Under the pieces are notes generated by a model. It saw only the letters and a list, made by a program, of their open reading frames with translations. It made no database searches and had not been told where the DNA came from. This document shows, one piece after another, positions 26,973 to 38,401 of a stretch of DNA of 64,000 bases. Source of the DNA: Rheinheimera maricola (lineage in GTDB: Bacteria > Pseudomonadota > Gammaproteobacteria > Enterobacterales > Alteromonadaceae); contig NZ_JAERPS020000005.1 of the NCBI RefSeq assembly GCF_016918075.2, forward strand, positions 124,001 through 188,000, given 5' to 3'. Position numbers and translations under genes: made by a program. Within the stretch, counting starts at the first letter, position 1; every line of letters starts with the position of its first letter.

Positions 26973-29450
26973 ATGGAAGTATTAGTTCTCAGCGCGGTAC
27001 TTATTACCGCAATAGGTATGTTGGCATACAACCGTGCCAGTTTAACCATGTTTACCGCGGTTATAGCGGTTATTCTTGCAATTGCTACTGCGGTCGATGT
27101 GGTTGGTGCCGCTAGCTGGCTGGTATTTTTGCTGTTTGCATTGCCGTTAAACATCGCCGCAGTGCGTCAACAATATCTGACAAAGCCATTGCTTAAAGTG
27201 TACCGCAAAATCATGCCGGAAATGTCCAGCACAGAAAAGGAAGCCATCGACGCCGGTACAACCTGGTGGGAAGCTGACTTATTTCGCGGCAACCCGGATT
27301 GGCACAAAATGCATAACTTCCCGGCGCCACGTTTAAGCGCAGAAGAGCAGGCCTTTCTTGATGGTCCGGTAGAAGAGCTACTGGCGATAGTTGATGACTG
27401 GCACACCACCCATGAGCGTGCTGATTTGGCGCCAGAGGTATACCAATATCTGAAAGATAAAGGCTTCTTTGCCATGATCATTAAAAAAGAATATGGCGGT
27501 CTGGAGTTCTCTGCTTATGCTCAATCTTGTGTGCTACAAAAATTAACTAGCAAAAGCATGGTGTTATCCAGTGTTGTCGGCGTACCTAACTCATTAGGCC
27601 CGGGTGAATTATTGCAGCACTATGGCACTGACGAACAGAAAAAACATTATTTACCCCGCCTGGCCAAAGGCCTGGAAGTGCCTTGTTTTGCACTGACCAG
27701 CCCGGAAGCTGGCTCAGATGCCGGTGCAATTCCTGATACCGGTATTATTTGTAAAGGCCAGTGGGAAGGCAAAGAAGTGATTGGTATGCGCCTGACCTGG
27801 AACAAGCGTTATATCACGCTGGCACCTATTGCTACCGTGTTGGGTTTAGCCTTTAAACTGTTCGATCCGGAACATCTTATTGGTGATGACGAAGAGCTGG
27901 GCATTACCTGTGCACTTATCCCCGTAAGTACCCCGGGTGTCAAAATTGGTCGGCGCCACTTCCCACTTAACGTACCATTTCAAAATGGCCCCACTCAAGG
28001 TGAAAATATCTTTGTACCGCTCGATTATATTATCGGGGGCACAAAAATGGCCGGACAAGGTTGGCGGATGTTGGTTGAGTGCTTATCGGTTGGCCGTGCC
28101 ATTACGCTGCCGTCAAACAGCACTGGTGGTATTAAAGCCGTAGCAATGGCGACGGGAGCTTACGCTCGTATCCGCCGCCAATTCAAACTGCCAATTGGTA
28201 AGATGGAAGGTGTGGAAGAAGCAATGGCGCGTATTGGTGGCTATGCCTACATGGCTGATGCCTCCACTACCATGTCGGTAGGCTCGATTGACCTGGGCGA
28301 AAAGCCGTCAGTTATTTCTGCCATTACCAAGTACCACATGACCGAACGTATGCGTCAGGCTATTACTGACGCTATGGATGTACATGGTGGCAAAGGCATT
28401 TGCATGGGCCCGAACAATTACCTTGCTCGTGGTTATCAAGGCGCACCTGTTGCTATTACGGTAGAAGGCGCCAATATTCTCACCCGTAACATGATTATCT
28501 ACGGTCAGGGTGCAATTCGCTGCCATCCTTATGTACTGGCAGAACTGCAAGCCGCGCAGCTGGACGACCAGGGTGCAGCGGTTACCGCTTTCGATAAGGC
28601 GTTGTTTGGCCATATTGGTTTTGCTATCAGTAATTTCTTCCGTACCTTTTGGTTATCACTAACCGGTGGTGCCTTTAGCAGTGCGCCTTATGGTGATGCA
28701 ACAGCAAAGTACTACAAACAAATGAATCGTTTTAGTGCGGCCTTGGCATTAATGTCTGATGTAGCGATGGGCACCATGGGTGGCGATCTCAAACGTCGCG
28801 AGCGCATATCTGCACGCTTGGGTGACATTCTCAGCATGCTTTATCTGACCTCAACCGTATTAAAGCGTTACAACGATGAAGGACGTAAGGTAGATGACTT
28901 ACCACTGGTACAGTGGTGCTGCGAAGATAACCTGGCCAAAGCGCAACTAGCTTTAGATGAACTGTTTGATAATTTCCCAAATCGAGTTGTAGGCGTGGTG
29001 TTAAAGCGCGTGGTGTTTCCATGGGGCCGCACATTGCGCAAAGCATCAGACATTACAGAGCATAAAGTTGCCCGTATCATGCAAACGCCTGGCGAAGCAC
29101 GCTCACGCTTGGGCCATCATTTGTACCTGAAAAACGAGCCATTAAACCAGCTCGGTTTAATGGAGCAGGCGTTAACTGATATCCTGGCGGCAGAGCCCAT
29201 CTTCGATAAAGTCATGCACGCTGCAGGCAAGCGCTTGCCTTTCTTCCGCCTGAACGAGGTTGCAGAACTGGGCTTAACGCTTAAAGTAATCAATGAAGCC
29301 GAAGCAGAGCAATTGCGTGTGGCAGAAACAGGCCGTCTGTTTGCCATTAACGTAGATGACTTTGAACCAGAGTACCTGGCTGCAGACAAAGGCTTGACCC
29401 AGCAAGGTGCAGGTGCGACTGCAACAGACAAAAAAGACAAAGCCGCATAA
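26973..29450 (+). CDS. fadE: Acyl-CoA dehydrogenase FadE
   Basis: 825 residues, the size of the long E. coli-type FadE that performs the first oxidation of fatty acid beta-oxidation. Two N-terminal membrane helices (about 2-22 and 26-58) anchor it. The catalytic core covers about 85-560 ([46 protein letters not shown]) and an additional C-terminal domain reaches 825. AGGAG precedes the ATG. The FadR-like operator upstream fits its role. Confidence 0.96.
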   Translation: MEVLVLSAVLITAIGMLAYNRASLTMFTAVIAVILAIATAVDVVGAASWLVFLLFALPLNIAAVRQQYLTKPLLKVYRKIMPEMSSTEKEAIDAGTTWWEADLFRGNPDWHKMHNFPAPRLSAEEQAFLDGPVEELLAIVDDWHTTHERADLAPEVYQYLKDKGFFAMIIKKEYGGLEFSAYAQSCVLQKLTSKSMVLSSVVGVPNSLGPGELLQHYGTDEQKKHYLPRLAKGLEVPCFALTSPEAGSDAGAIPDTGIICKGQWEGKEVIGMRLTWNKRYITLAPIATVLGLAFKLFDPEHLIGDDEELGITCALIPVSTPGVKIGRRHFPLNVPFQNGPTQGENIFVPLDYIIGGTKMAGQGWRMLVECLSVGRAITLPSNSTGGIKAVAMATGAYARIRRQFKLPIGKMEGVEEAMARIGGYAYMADASTTMSVGSIDLGEKPSVISAITKYHMTERMRQAITDAMDVHGGKGICMGPNNYLARGYQGAPVAITVEGANILTRNMIIYGQGAIRCHPYVLAELQAAQLDDQGAAVTAFDKALFGHIGFAISNFFRTFWLSLTGGAFSSAPYGDATAKYYKQMNRFSAALALMSDVAMGTMGGDLKRRERISARLGDILSMLYLTSTVLKRYNDEGRKVDDLPLVQWCCEDNLAKAQLALDELFDNFPNRVVGVVLKRVVFPWGRTLRKASDITEHKVARIMQTPGEARSRLGHHLYLKNEPLNQLGLMEQALTDILAAEPIFDKVMHAAGKRLPFFRLNEVAELGLTLKVINEAEAEQLRVAETGRLFAINVDDFEPEYLAADKGLTQQGAGATATDKKDKAA

Positions 29451-29469
29451 GATTGATTTTACTTAAAAT

Positions 29470-29500
29470 AACGCCGGCTCATTAGCCGGCGTTTTTATTT
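29470..29500 (+). terminator. Intrinsic terminator after fadE
   Basis: AACGCCGGCT (29470-29479), loop CATT, AGCCGGCGTT (29484-29493), then T-rich. It separates fadE from the convergent nuclease gene. Confidence 0.9.
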
Positions 29501-29513
29501 GCTCTGACTTAGA

Positions 29514-32096
29514 TTAATCCAGGTTAACCACCAAATCGGCAGAACAACTGCCTGTTGCCTGTTGGCAAATTTTGTACGTTACTGCAGCTACATCGCTACG
29601 GAACTGGTCATTAACACGGCCAGACGGGTTCAAGGCTTTAACCGCAGCATCATCACGATACAATGTTAAACCACTGGCATCGCCTGTCCAACGCAGTTGC
29701 ACTAGCCTCATTCCCATACGGGCACTGACAACACGTTGCAGCTGTAAAGTAACATCTAATGGCGGAATTGCTGCTGGCAGGTTCAACGCTACAATTACCG
29801 GATCATGATCAGACGAGCGGTACGCATCAGCAGCATAGTAATCCAGTTGCTGCTGCGCTGATTTAAACTCGACATTGTAGTCCAGCGCTATCGGCTCATC
29901 GGCATTAATATTCCACTTCGCCGCGTCAGCTAGATACCGTAGTGCAAAATCGTTTAGCAACGCATGGTCTAGTGAACCAGATTGACCTGAGAATACATAA
30001 CCATGGCTTGGCACTTTGCCCAAGGCTTCAAACACGTTACTGTAACCGGCCTGTGCCAACGTCGTAATCGGATCTTCTTTGGCATAAGCATTTAAATCAC
30101 CGATAACCAGCGCCGGTATCTGTGCAAATTGCTCAGCGGCAAATTGACCAATAGCCTGTGCCGCGCGGGTGCGGGCGATATTACAATTACCCTGGCCATC
30201 GCCATTGTCGCTATCAGCAGAGCCACAACCCGAGCCCTTAGATTTTAAATGATTAACCATTACGGCAAATTCAGCATCGTTATCCAGCACGCGGAACTGT
30301 TGCGCCAGCATTGGCCGGTTGCGGCTATCATCAAATAAGGCCACACCTTGATCATCTACTGCAGAATTAGATGAGTCCAGAATCAATAGCGGCGCAGCGG
30401 GCGCAACCAGATCGGCGCGATAAATTAAGCCTACAGCAATTTCATCGGTACCTACCGGGCCACCTGCATCAATATACTGCCAGTTATCATTGCCAGACGC
30501 GGCTCGCAGACCATTCACCAAATCTGCAATGGCTGAGCTTTGCGCATAACCGTCGTTTTCAATTTCCATCAGGCCTATTACACTAGCGTCCAACGCAACC
30601 ATGGCAGCGAGAATTTTGGCGCGCTGACGCTCAAACTCTGCCACTGTGTGCGCACCGCGTGCAGTAGGGAAACCTGCACCCTGGCCATCGCCATTAAAGT
30701 AATTCAGCACATTAAAGCTAGCGATTTTAACATTGCCGTCTGCAGCAAGTTCTGGCGCAACAGTACGAGGATTAGCCTGAATAAAATTAGGCGTTTGGGT
30801 TGGCATAATACGATATTGGTTAAAACCGTAATGCACAGTGCCGGTAAGGTTGATAACAGTATCACCACTACGTACAGTGTTGGCGGCTGATAGGCCACCC
30901 ACCGGGTAAGGCACTGTTGCTGGATTCTGTGTGGTACTGGCGTCGTCCAGCACAATTTTGTTCAACTCATGTGCCGCAGCAAGTGCTATCGCCTCAGCAC
31001 CCGGGCTAACTACTTGGGTTGGCGTATAACGACGGCCGCTTGCCAATGTTAATTCACCAAAGCGGCCCAGCGTAAAGGTATCGTTAACGGTTAACATCTG
31101 CTCAAAGCTGACCAACATGCCTTCAACCGCTTCCAGCTCTGCCAAACTGACCACAGGTAAAGTTAGCGGTGTTGGTGCTGGTAATTCACTGCTACCACAG
31201 TCCAGACTGGCTGCCACATTGGTCAGTTGAGTGTGGCCGTTAAATTCTGCTACCGTTGCCAGTAAACGCACACGCTGGCCAGCTGTTACGGCCAAATCGC
31301 TGCTGTTGACGTAAACAAACACACCTTCAGAGGTCGTAGCATCATTATCTTGTTCTGCAGCAACCGCTTGAATATTATAACCACGTAAGCCCGCTAGCGT
31401 ATGTGTAACAACGGCTTCAACCTGAACCTGCTGACCCACCAAAGGGCTGACATCTGTAGAGCCCTGAATGGCAGAAATTGCGGTTGCTGGCTCACCACAG
31501 GTTAATACCGGATCCGGCTCTGGATCCGGGTCAACCGGACCACTGCCGTCACCATTAAACAAACCAATATCACTGAAATCATCCTGAGCAAAACCAGCCC
31601 ATTGCACAGCCGGGTCGAAACTGTCCGTCGTATTGGTGTCATATAAAATGCCGGTGCGGCGTAGTGTGTCATTGGCTGTTGTAGTATCACCACTGCCCCA
31701 GGCTGAACCCGGGTCAACACCAATCTGGCCTATTGAGTCAACAACAACGCCGGCGTTTTCCAGCGTTATGGCATCATCACCATTCCACAGGCTGTTACCA
31801 GACGTCTGGTCAGCCAACGCCACTAGCTCAGCAGAGGCGGAGCTTGAGGCATAAACAAAAGTACCATTAGCTGGCACTGTGCCAGTCAGGTTAATGGTTG
31901 TACCTACATTAGTACTGCCATTAAAATAAACTTTGATAGCATAGCCGCTAAGTGGAATAGCCTGTGCAGTTGGGTTGTAAAGTTCCAGTGCTTTATTATT
32001 GCCTGAGCCCTCTACGTATTCAGAAATAAACAAATCGGCGTGGACCGCCGGAGCGAGTAACATCGCGATGGTTGCTGATAGCGCCCTGATTTTCAT
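29514..32096 (-). CDS. ExeM/NucH-family extracellular endonuclease
   Basis: 860 residues with a signal peptide (about 1-20, ending AVHA) and an N-terminal lamin-tail domain (about 21-170, DLFISEYVEGSGNNKALELYNP in two parts). An OB-fold-like region (about 200-300) and an endonuclease/exonuclease/phosphatase domain (about 450-775) follow. The latter has NVLNYFNGDGQG, GLMEIENDG, VNHLKSKGSGCG, VIGDLNAYAKEDP and a final RSSDHDPVI. Relatives degrade extracellular DNA for nutrients and biofilm dispersal. There is no Gly-Gly-CTERM tail, so it is more likely secreted than surface-anchored. GGGAG precedes the ATG. Confidence 0.93.
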   Translation of the reverse strand: MKIRALSATIAMLLAPAVHADLFISEYVEGSGNNKALELYNPTAQAIPLSGYAIKVYFNGSTNVGTTINLTGTVPANGTFVYASSSASAELVALADQTSGNSLWNGDDAITLENAGVVVDSIGQIGVDPGSAWGSGDTTTANDTLRRTGILYDTNTTDSFDPAVQWAGFAQDDFSDIGLFNGDGSGPVDPDPEPDPVLTCGEPATAISAIQGSTDVSPLVGQQVQVEAVVTHTLAGLRGYNIQAVAAEQDNDATTSEGVFVYVNSSDLAVTAGQRVRLLATVAEFNGHTQLTNVAASLDCGSSELPAPTPLTLPVVSLAELEAVEGMLVSFEQMLTVNDTFTLGRFGELTLASGRRYTPTQVVSPGAEAIALAAAHELNKIVLDDASTTQNPATVPYPVGGLSAANTVRSGDTVINLTGTVHYGFNQYRIMPTQTPNFIQANPRTVAPELAADGNVKIASFNVLNYFNGDGQGAGFPTARGAHTVAEFERQRAKILAAMVALDASVIGLMEIENDGYAQSSAIADLVNGLRAASGNDNWQYIDAGGPVGTDEIAVGLIYRADLVAPAAPLLILDSSNSAVDDQGVALFDDSRNRPMLAQQFRVLDNDAEFAVMVNHLKSKGSGCGSADSDNGDGQGNCNIARTRAAQAIGQFAAEQFAQIPALVIGDLNAYAKEDPITTLAQAGYSNVFEALGKVPSHGYVFSGQSGSLDHALLNDFALRYLADAAKWNINADEPIALDYNVEFKSAQQQLDYYAADAYRSSDHDPVIVALNLPAAIPPLDVTLQLQRVVSARMGMRLVQLRWTGDASGLTLYRDDAAVKALNPSGRVNDQFRSDVAAVTYKICQQATGSCSADLVVNLD

Positions 32097-32343
32097 TTTA
32101 ACTCCCTGGTTATTTTTATTAAGGACAAGCGAATATAAAGCGCTTTTATGGCAGATTCATTAACTTTGGTTAATTTATGACAATTATTTTATTACATATA
32201 AACGTCAAGAATATTTACACCAGCAAACTAATACGACACAGATAAATTAATTGGCCGTAAAGCCATCTGAATTTAGGCCAGCCACTTCCATCTGAAGCAC
32301 AGATCAGGTTTACTGTGACTGAGCTTTTTTAACGGAGAATGAG

Positions 32344-32625
32344 ATGTTTAAAGTAAACCAATATTTTGATGGCAATGTTGCCTCTATTGCCTTTGCTGGC
32401 GAGCAACTGCCGGCCACTGTCGGTGTCATGGCGCCAGGTGACTATGAATTCAGTACCAGCCAACATGAAGTGATGACCGTAGTAAGCGGCGCCCTAACGG
32501 TATTGCTGCCGGCCGCGAACGGCTGGCAAACATATAGCCGTGGCCAGCAATTTGAAGTGCCAGCCAACAGCAAATTTCAGTTGCAGGTGGCCGTAGATAC
32601 CGCGTACCTTTGCACCTATGCCTGA
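32344..32625 (+). CDS. ppnP: Pyrimidine/purine nucleoside phosphorylase PpnP
   Basis: A 93-residue single-domain cupin of the former DUF1255 family ([37 protein letters not shown] in two pieces, [21 protein letters not shown] at the end). It cleaves various nucleosides with phosphate. GGAG lies 9 nt before the ATG. Followed 20 bp later by the ABC exporter gene. Confidence 0.93.
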   Translation: MFKVNQYFDGNVASIAFAGEQLPATVGVMAPGDYEFSTSQHEVMTVVSGALTVLLPAANGWQTYSRGQQFEVPANSKFQLQVAVDTAYLCTYA

Positions 32626-32645
32626 TGTCGTACAAGGACACTTTC

Positions 32646-34448
32646 ATGCGCGGTATGCGCTCTACAGCAAAACAGCCACAGCCGGTAAAACGGCCGCAAG
32701 CCACTAACCTTAAGCAAACGCTGGCCATGCTATGGCCGTATTTGTGGCAGTTTAAATACCGCGTAGTGCTGGCGCTGCTAGCATTAATCGCCGCCAAAGC
32801 GGCAGTGCTGCTAATGCCGCTGGCATTAAAATACATTGTCGATGCGCTAGACAGCGGCCAACACAACGTATTGCTGCTGCCGGTAGCGCTGTTACTGCTG
32901 TATGGTGGCCTGCGCTTTGCCGGGGTATTTTTTGGCGAAGTGCGTGACGCGCTGTTTGGCCGGGTAACCGAGCATGCGATGCGCCAGCTTGGCCTTAAGG
33001 TGTTTAAGCACCTGCACAGTTTAGAACTATCTTTTCATCTGGACCGGCAAACTGGCGGCATTAGCCGCGATATAGAGCGCGGCACCAATGGCTTAAGTTT
33101 TTTAATGCGCTTTTTAATGTTTAATATTGCGCCTACCCTGTTTGAAATTCTGGCCGTCGCCATTATCTTCGCTGCTTTGTTTTCGCCGCTGTATTCGCTG
33201 GTTACCGTACTGGCTGTAGGCGTTTATATCTTCTTTACGGTGGTTATTACCGAATGGCGTAATAAATACACCCGCGAAGCCAATCAGGCGGATAACACCA
33301 CCAACAGCCGTGCCATCGACAGCCTGCTGAACTACGAAACGGTAAAATACTTTAATAACGAGCAATATGAGGCGCAAACCTACGACAGCTTTTTAGCCAA
33401 ATGGGAGCAGGCCCGGTTAAAAAACCGCTTAAGTTTGCTGGCGTTAAACTCGGGCCAGGCGCTAATTATTGCCGCGGCCATAACCGCGTTAATGTGGCTG
33501 GCGGCTGATGAAGTGGTCAACAAACAGCTGACGCTGGGTGATTTGGTGATGGTAAATGCTTATATGATCCAGCTGTTTTTACCGCTGAATTTTTTAGGCT
33601 TTGTTTACCGTGAAATTCGCCGCGCGCTAACCGACTTAGAAAATATGCTTGGCTTACTTAAACGGGCGCCAGAAATTGTCGATACCGCTGACGCCATGCC
33701 GCTAACCATCGCACAAGGCAATATTGTCTTTAATAAGGTCGATTTTGGTTATCAGAGTGAGCGGCCGATTTTACAGCAGCTAAGTTTTAACGTGCCCGCC
33801 GGCAGCAAGGTGGCGATAGTCGGTGCCAGCGGTGCCGGTAAAAGTACTATCGCCCGCTTGCTGTATCGCTTTTACAGCATCGATGGCGGCAGTATCTACA
33901 TTGATGGCCAGGACATCAGCACGCTAACGCTGGACAGCCTGCGCCGTGCTATTGCCATAGTGCCGCAAGACACCGTGCTGTTTAACAACAGCATTCGTGA
34001 CAATATCCGCTACGGCCGCCCCGCTGCCAGCGAAGCAGAGATTGACCAGGCCATCGAACTTGCCCATTTGCGCAGCTTTATCGACAGCCTGCCACAAGGC
34101 GATGCCACTGTGGTGGGTGAACGCGGTTTAAAAGTGTCCGGCGGCGAAAAACAGCGTATTGCCATCGCCCGCGCTATTTTAAAAAAATCGCCCATTCTGC
34201 TGTTTGACGAAGCCACCTCGGCGCTTGACTCCAGCTCAGAGCAGGCCATCTTGCAAGCCATGCGTGAAGTGGCGCGTAATCATACCAGCCTGGTAATAGC
34301 CCACCGGCTATCTACTATTACCGATGCCGACAATATCATTGTGCTAAAAAATGGCCAGTTGGCCGAGCAAGGCAGCCATGATGTGCTGTTAGCCGCTAAT
34401 GGAGAATACGCCCGCATGTGGCAGCTACAACAAAAGCAGCAGCGTTAA
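32646..34448 (+). CDS. Atm1/HMT-type ABC exporter (fused membrane and ATPase domains)
   Basis: About 600 residues from the ATG at 32646, supported by AAGGA 7 nt upstream; the frame opens 36 bp earlier. Six membrane helices (about 35-330) precede a nucleotide-binding domain with Walker A GASGAGKST, Q-loop PQDTVLFNNSI, signature SGGEKQR, Walker B ILLFDEATSALD and H-loop AHRLST. It resembles the bacterial Atm1 group, which exports glutathione-linked metals or sulfur species. The YNNE-type segment LLNYETVKYFNNEQYE is typical of that group. Confidence 0.92.
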   Translation: MRGMRSTAKQPQPVKRPQATNLKQTLAMLWPYLWQFKYRVVLALLALIAAKAAVLLMPLALKYIVDALDSGQHNVLLLPVALLLLYGGLRFAGVFFGEVRDALFGRVTEHAMRQLGLKVFKHLHSLELSFHLDRQTGGISRDIERGTNGLSFLMRFLMFNIAPTLFEILAVAIIFAALFSPLYSLVTVLAVGVYIFFTVVITEWRNKYTREANQADNTTNSRAIDSLLNYETVKYFNNEQYEAQTYDSFLAKWEQARLKNRLSLLALNSGQALIIAAAITALMWLAADEVVNKQLTLGDLVMVNAYMIQLFLPLNFLGFVYREIRRALTDLENMLGLLKRAPEIVDTADAMPLTIAQGNIVFNKVDFGYQSERPILQQLSFNVPAGSKVAIVGASGAGKSTIARLLYRFYSIDGGSIYIDGQDISTLTLDSLRRAIAIVPQDTVLFNNSIRDNIRYGRPAASEAEIDQAIELAHLRSFIDSLPQGDATVVGERGLKVSGGEKQRIAIARAILKKSPILLFDEATSALDSSSEQAILQAMREVARNHTSLVIAHRLSTITDADNIIVLKNGQLAEQGSHDVLLAANGEYARMWQLQQKQQR

Positions 34449-34593
34449 CACGCCGCAGCAGCTGTCTCCCGGCACAACACCACTCTATAGCAAGTAGACT
34501 GGCGTTTACCGCCACTGCCTGTTTATACTGGTGCAGTTAAACCACGGCCATCTTTTTATAACAAAACACAAACAACAATGAAAAAGGTACCCT

Positions 34594-36432
34594 ATGATCA
34601 CATTTAAACTCTCTGCCACCGCGTTGCTGGTGGGTTCAGCCTTGCTGCTCAGCGGCTGCGGCCCGCAGCAACAAGCCGACGCACCACAGCAGGCGGAACA
34701 AAAACAACTTACCGAAGCCGATGCACAGGAGTTTCTGGCTGAAACTGAAACCAAGCTGGTGCAACTGTATAAAGAGTCCAACCGCGCCGAGTGGATTTAT
34801 GCCAACTTTATTACCGAAGATACCGCGTCACTCTCCGCCGATGTGAATGAAAAACTCACCGTTGAAATGGTACAGCTGGCTACCGCCGCGGCAAAATTTG
34901 ATCAGGTGGCGTTATCAGACGACAGCCGGCGTAAGCTGGACAAACTCAAGCTGGCACTCACCTTACCAGCACCGCAAGATACCGCTAAAACCGCCGAAAT
35001 GGCAAAAATTGTTGCTGAACTGGGCGGCATCTACGGCAAAGGCAAATACTGCCAAGCCGACGGTAAGTGTTTATCGCTGGGTGACATGTCGGCCATTATG
35101 GCCAGCAGCCGTGATTATGATGAACAACTGGCAATGTGGCAGGGCTGGCGTGAGATCAGCACACCGATGCGGCCGCTGTATACCCGCTTAATTGAGCTGA
35201 CCAATGAAGGAGCCAAAGAGCTGGGCTATGCCGATACCGGCGCGATGTGGCGCTCTAAGTACGATATGCCGGCCGATGATTTTGCCAAAGAGCTGGACCG
35301 CGTCTGGGATCAAGTAAAGCCCTTGTATGAATCACTGCACTGTCATGTGCGCAGCAAATTATCAGAGCAATATGGTGCCGACAAAGTGCCGCTGGATAAA
35401 CCGATTCCAGCGCATCTGCTGGGCAATATGTGGGCGCAAAGTTGGGGTAATGTGTACGACTTAGTCGCACCGAAAGACGCCGATCCGGGTTATGACGTTA
35501 CAGAGCTTTTGGCCAAACATAACTATGACGAAATTAAAATGGTGCGTGGCGCCGAAGCGTTTTTCAGCTCACTGGGTTTTGCCCCGCTACCGGAAACATT
35601 CTACCAGCGTTCACTGTTTACCAAGCCGGCTGATCGCGACGTGGAATGCCATGCTTCCGCCTGGGATTTAGATGCCAAAGACGACTTGCGCATTAAAATG
35701 TGCATCCAGCGCACTGGTGAAGAGTTTTCGGTAATTCACCACGAACTGGGCCACAACTATTACCAGCGCGCCTACAAAGATCAGCCGGTGTACTATCAGG
35801 AAAGCGCTAACGACGGCTTCCATGAAGCCATCGGCGACACTATTGCCTTGTCGGTCACGCCCGATTACCTAAAGCAAATTGGTTTACTGGATAAAGTACC
35901 GGACGAAAGCAAAGACATTGGCCTGCTGCTGAAAATGGCGATGGATAAAATTGCCTTTGTACCCTTTGGTTTATTAGTCGATCAATGGCGCTGGCAGGTG
36001 TTTAACGGTGAAATTACCCCAGCGCAATACAACGAAGCCTGGTGGCAACTGCGCGAGAAATACCAGGGCGTTGCTGCGCCAATCGCGCGCTCAGAGGCAG
36101 ATTTTGACCCGGGCGCTAAGTACCATGTGCCGGGCAATGTACCCTACACCCGCTATTTCTTAGCGCATATTTTGCAGTTCCAGTTCCATAAGGCACTGTG
36201 TGATATCGCCGGTAACGAGGGTGCCGTGCATCGCTGTTCGATATACAACAGCAAAGAGGCCGGCGCTAAGCTAAACCAGATGCTGGAAATGGGCTCCAGC
36301 CAGCCATGGCAGCAAGCGCTTGAAGTAGTAACCGGCAAACCAGAAATGGATGCCAGCGCCATACTGGCCTACTTCGCCCCGCTGCAAGCTTATTTAGACG
36401 AGCAAAACAAAGGCATGCAGTGCGGCTGGTAA
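34594..36432 (+). CDS. M2-family peptidyl-dipeptidase (ACE-like), lipoprotein
   Basis: 612 residues. A lipoprotein signal peptide with LLLSGC places the lipidated Cys at 22. The gluzincin site is H383-E384-x-x-H387 in HHELGHNYY with the third ligand E411 in HEAIGD, as in angiotensin-converting enzyme homologues. The length matches bacterial single-domain M2 peptidases. It is expected in the periplasm, removing C-terminal dipeptides from peptides. Monocistronic, ended by a bidirectional terminator. Confidence 0.94.
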   Translation: MITFKLSATALLVGSALLLSGCGPQQQADAPQQAEQKQLTEADAQEFLAETETKLVQLYKESNRAEWIYANFITEDTASLSADVNEKLTVEMVQLATAAAKFDQVALSDDSRRKLDKLKLALTLPAPQDTAKTAEMAKIVAELGGIYGKGKYCQADGKCLSLGDMSAIMASSRDYDEQLAMWQGWREISTPMRPLYTRLIELTNEGAKELGYADTGAMWRSKYDMPADDFAKELDRVWDQVKPLYESLHCHVRSKLSEQYGADKVPLDKPIPAHLLGNMWAQSWGNVYDLVAPKDADPGYDVTELLAKHNYDEIKMVRGAEAFFSSLGFAPLPETFYQRSLFTKPADRDVECHASAWDLDAKDDLRIKMCIQRTGEEFSVIHHELGHNYYQRAYKDQPVYYQESANDGFHEAIGDTIALSVTPDYLKQIGLLDKVPDESKDIGLLLKMAMDKIAFVPFGLLVDQWRWQVFNGEITPAQYNEAWWQLREKYQGVAAPIARSEADFDPGAKYHVPGNVPYTRYFLAHILQFQFHKALCDIAGNEGAVHRCSIYNSKEAGAKLNQMLEMGSSQPWQQALEVVTGKPEMDASAILAYFAPLQAYLDEQNKGMQCGW

Positions 36433-36446
36433 CAGCTAACTGTTAA

Positions 36447-36472
36447 AAAAAGCCCGCTTTTGCGGGCTTTTT
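36447..36472. terminator. Bidirectional intrinsic terminator
   Basis: AAAAAGCCCGC, loop TTTT, GCGGGCTTTTT. It has A/T runs on both sides and serves the M2 peptidase gene (+) and the small membrane gene (-). Confidence 0.9.
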
Positions 36473-36493
36473 GTTTGAGGCACTCATCACTTT

Positions 36494-36724
36494 TTAACGG
36501 TTGCTCTTTAGCTTTCTCGCGATGCAATAGAACACTAAGCTAACTATCACTGACCACAAAAGGTATGCGGGCAATGTCGTCTGTAGCATTAAAAGTCCGC
36601 TGTCCACTCGCCGCTCTTCAACTAAAAATGGCGTAGCTTGTTGATTGAATGAATAATTAAAAATAAAAAAGCACACAACAAAATTCAGTAAAGTTAAGCC
36701 GGTGTATACCGTCAGTGTTTTCAT
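36494..36724 (-). CDS. Small two-helix membrane protein, unknown
   Basis: 76 residues with two hydrophobic segments (about 5-26 and 47-69) and a basic C terminus (RKLKSNR). The ATG is at 36724. No family is recognised. It lies alone between two plus-strand genes and ends at a shared terminator, which supports that it is transcribed. A plain inner-membrane protein is the safest description. Confidence 0.55.
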   Translation of the reverse strand: MKTLTVYTGLTLLNFVVCFFIFNYSFNQQATPFLVEERRVDSGLLMLQTTLPAYLLWSVIVSLVFYCIARKLKSNR

Positions 36725-36925
36725 AGGCTGATTATTTCACCTGCCAAAACCAAATTTTTCTGCCTGGTTTAAGTCACTTACCCGACCGAAAAACTCCAGA
36801 AAACTGCGCGCAAGCTTTAACCAACAAGCACACAATTAATTGTTACTAATTTGCAACAAAGGTAGACTGCCATGAATTGAATAGCTCGTCGTTATAAGAG
36901 CCTAGATTTTAGGAGTAAAGTAGTA

Positions 36926-37798
36926 GTGATTAAAACAATTCAACGCTTATTGCTATGGCTGATAACCACCTATTTTCTGGCATTGCCGGTTGTGGCACAG
37001 GTTCAGCTTCATAGCACCTCTGTTGGTGACTATCAGCTGTATCTACCAAAGGCACAGGCGAAGCATATTCTGGTATTGGCGCATGGCATGCTGGATAAAA
37101 ATCAGCAGGCGGCAGCGCAGACTAAAACCTATGCCGAACGTTGGGTACCCTATGCAGAGCAGTATGGTCTGATTATTATTGCACCGGTTTTTGACAACGA
37201 GCACTTTGGCAATTTGTCGCAGGGCTATGGTGGTTACCGTAATTTATTCGGCAAATACATTGGCGCTGATGAATTTGTACACCAGCTAATCAGCCAATAT
37301 CGCAGCCAAACCCAAAGTGGTGCCAATCAGTTTTATTTGTATGGTCACTCTGCTGGCGGCCAGTTTGTTGCACGTTACGTGGTTACCCATCCTGGACGCA
37401 TTATTAAAGCTGTTATTAGTGCCGCAGGCCGTTATTCGTACCCCGATGATAACGTACCCTGGCCTTATGGCGCTGGTAGTCTTAACAAAATCATTCAGTG
37501 GGATAAAGGTGCAATTAAACGGCAAGAACGCGTTAGCCCACAACTACGCAATTACGCCAGCGCTGCTAACAAAGTGCAGATAGTAATTGGCGCAGCAGAC
37601 ACTAAAACCCAGGAGCAACGCGCGGCGCATATCGGCAGTAACCGGCTAGAATTTGCATACAGCTGGGCAGCGGCAATGAACAACCTTGCCGCACGCCACA
37701 ACATGGCCGCCAATGTTCAAGTACATCAGGTGCCAGGCATAGGGCATGACTCGGCCAAACTTACCGCTAAAGCGGCAGCGGTCTTATTTTCAGACTAG
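36926..37798 (+). CDS. Secreted alpha/beta hydrolase (esterase/depolymerase-like)
   Basis: 290 residues starting with GTG at 36926; AGGAG lies 10 nt upstream. A signal peptide (about 1-24, ending PVVAQV) is followed by an alpha/beta-hydrolase domain: LVLAHGM oxyanion region, nucleophile elbow YGHSAGGQF with the catalytic Ser, a catalytic-acid region around IVIGAADTKT and the His in PGIGHDS. It is unlike a class 2 lipase; substrate unknown. Its TAG stop is followed directly, in the same frame, by the remains of a different hydrolase. Confidence 0.85.
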   Translation: MIKTIQRLLLWLITTYFLALPVVAQVQLHSTSVGDYQLYLPKAQAKHILVLAHGMLDKNQQAAAQTKTYAERWVPYAEQYGLIIIAPVFDNEHFGNLSQGYGGYRNLFGKYIGADEFVHQLISQYRSQTQSGANQFYLYGHSAGGQFVARYVVTHPGRIIKAVISAAGRYSYPDDNVPWPYGAGSLNKIIQWDKGAIKRQERVSPQLRNYASAANKVQIVIGAADTKTQEQRAAHIGSNRLEFAYSWAAAMNNLAARHNMAANVQVHQVPGIGHDSAKLTAKAAAVLFSD

Positions 37799-38359
37799 TG
37801 CTCAGAGAACACGGCAGGATTCAGCAGCAGCGATATTTACCGGCCGGACTGGGGTTCGAAAAGCTGCGCTGCCTGTAATGACCACAGCGGCAGTGAAGAA
37901 ACACCGGTGCGCAATGCGCTGCAGCAGGCGTTGGCCAGCTCCTGCACCGGTAAGATAGATGTGATAGGCCATTCGATGGGCGCGACCCTGGCGGCCCAGC
38001 AAATAGACAAATTGGCTATAGCGTCACAGGTAAACAGTTTTGTCGGTATTGCCGGCGCCTTTCGCGGTTTATTAAGCTGCGGCGTGTACCCGTATAATGT
38101 GTGGAACTCAACCTGTGGCAGTGCCGGGCTCTCGGTATCAAGCCCGTTTCTGGATGGCCTGTACGGCATTCGCTTTGGCCAGAAAGTGTATTCGATAAAA
38201 AGCTACAGCGATCAGGTAGTGTGTTCTACCGGCAGCTGCCTGGTATACGGTATTCACAGCAGCAGTATCTGGGGTGAAAATGCCAGCTATAACTACCTGC
38301 TGGGGCATTTTGGTTTGCAAACTGACACTGCAGCGCAGCAGTATCAGCTGATTAAATAG
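37799..38359 (+). pseudogene. 5'-truncated class 2 lipase (C-terminal two thirds)
   Basis: The frame reads from just after the hydrolase stop to 38359 (GFSSSDIYRPDWGSKSC, CNDHSGSEETP, IDVIGHSMGATLAAQQ, GENASYNYLLGHFGL). This matches the lipase class 2 pattern with an intact Ser elbow GHSMG. The signal peptide and the N-terminal oxyanion HG strand are missing, and there is no ribosome site or ATG. A GTG at 37907 could start a 150-residue product, which would lack the early core. A second, more decayed copy of its 3' end lies at 40391-40473. Confidence 0.75.
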
Positions 38360-38401
38360 CCGGAAAATGCTTACAGAAAGCTGCAGTTTACCAGCAGGCA
38401 G

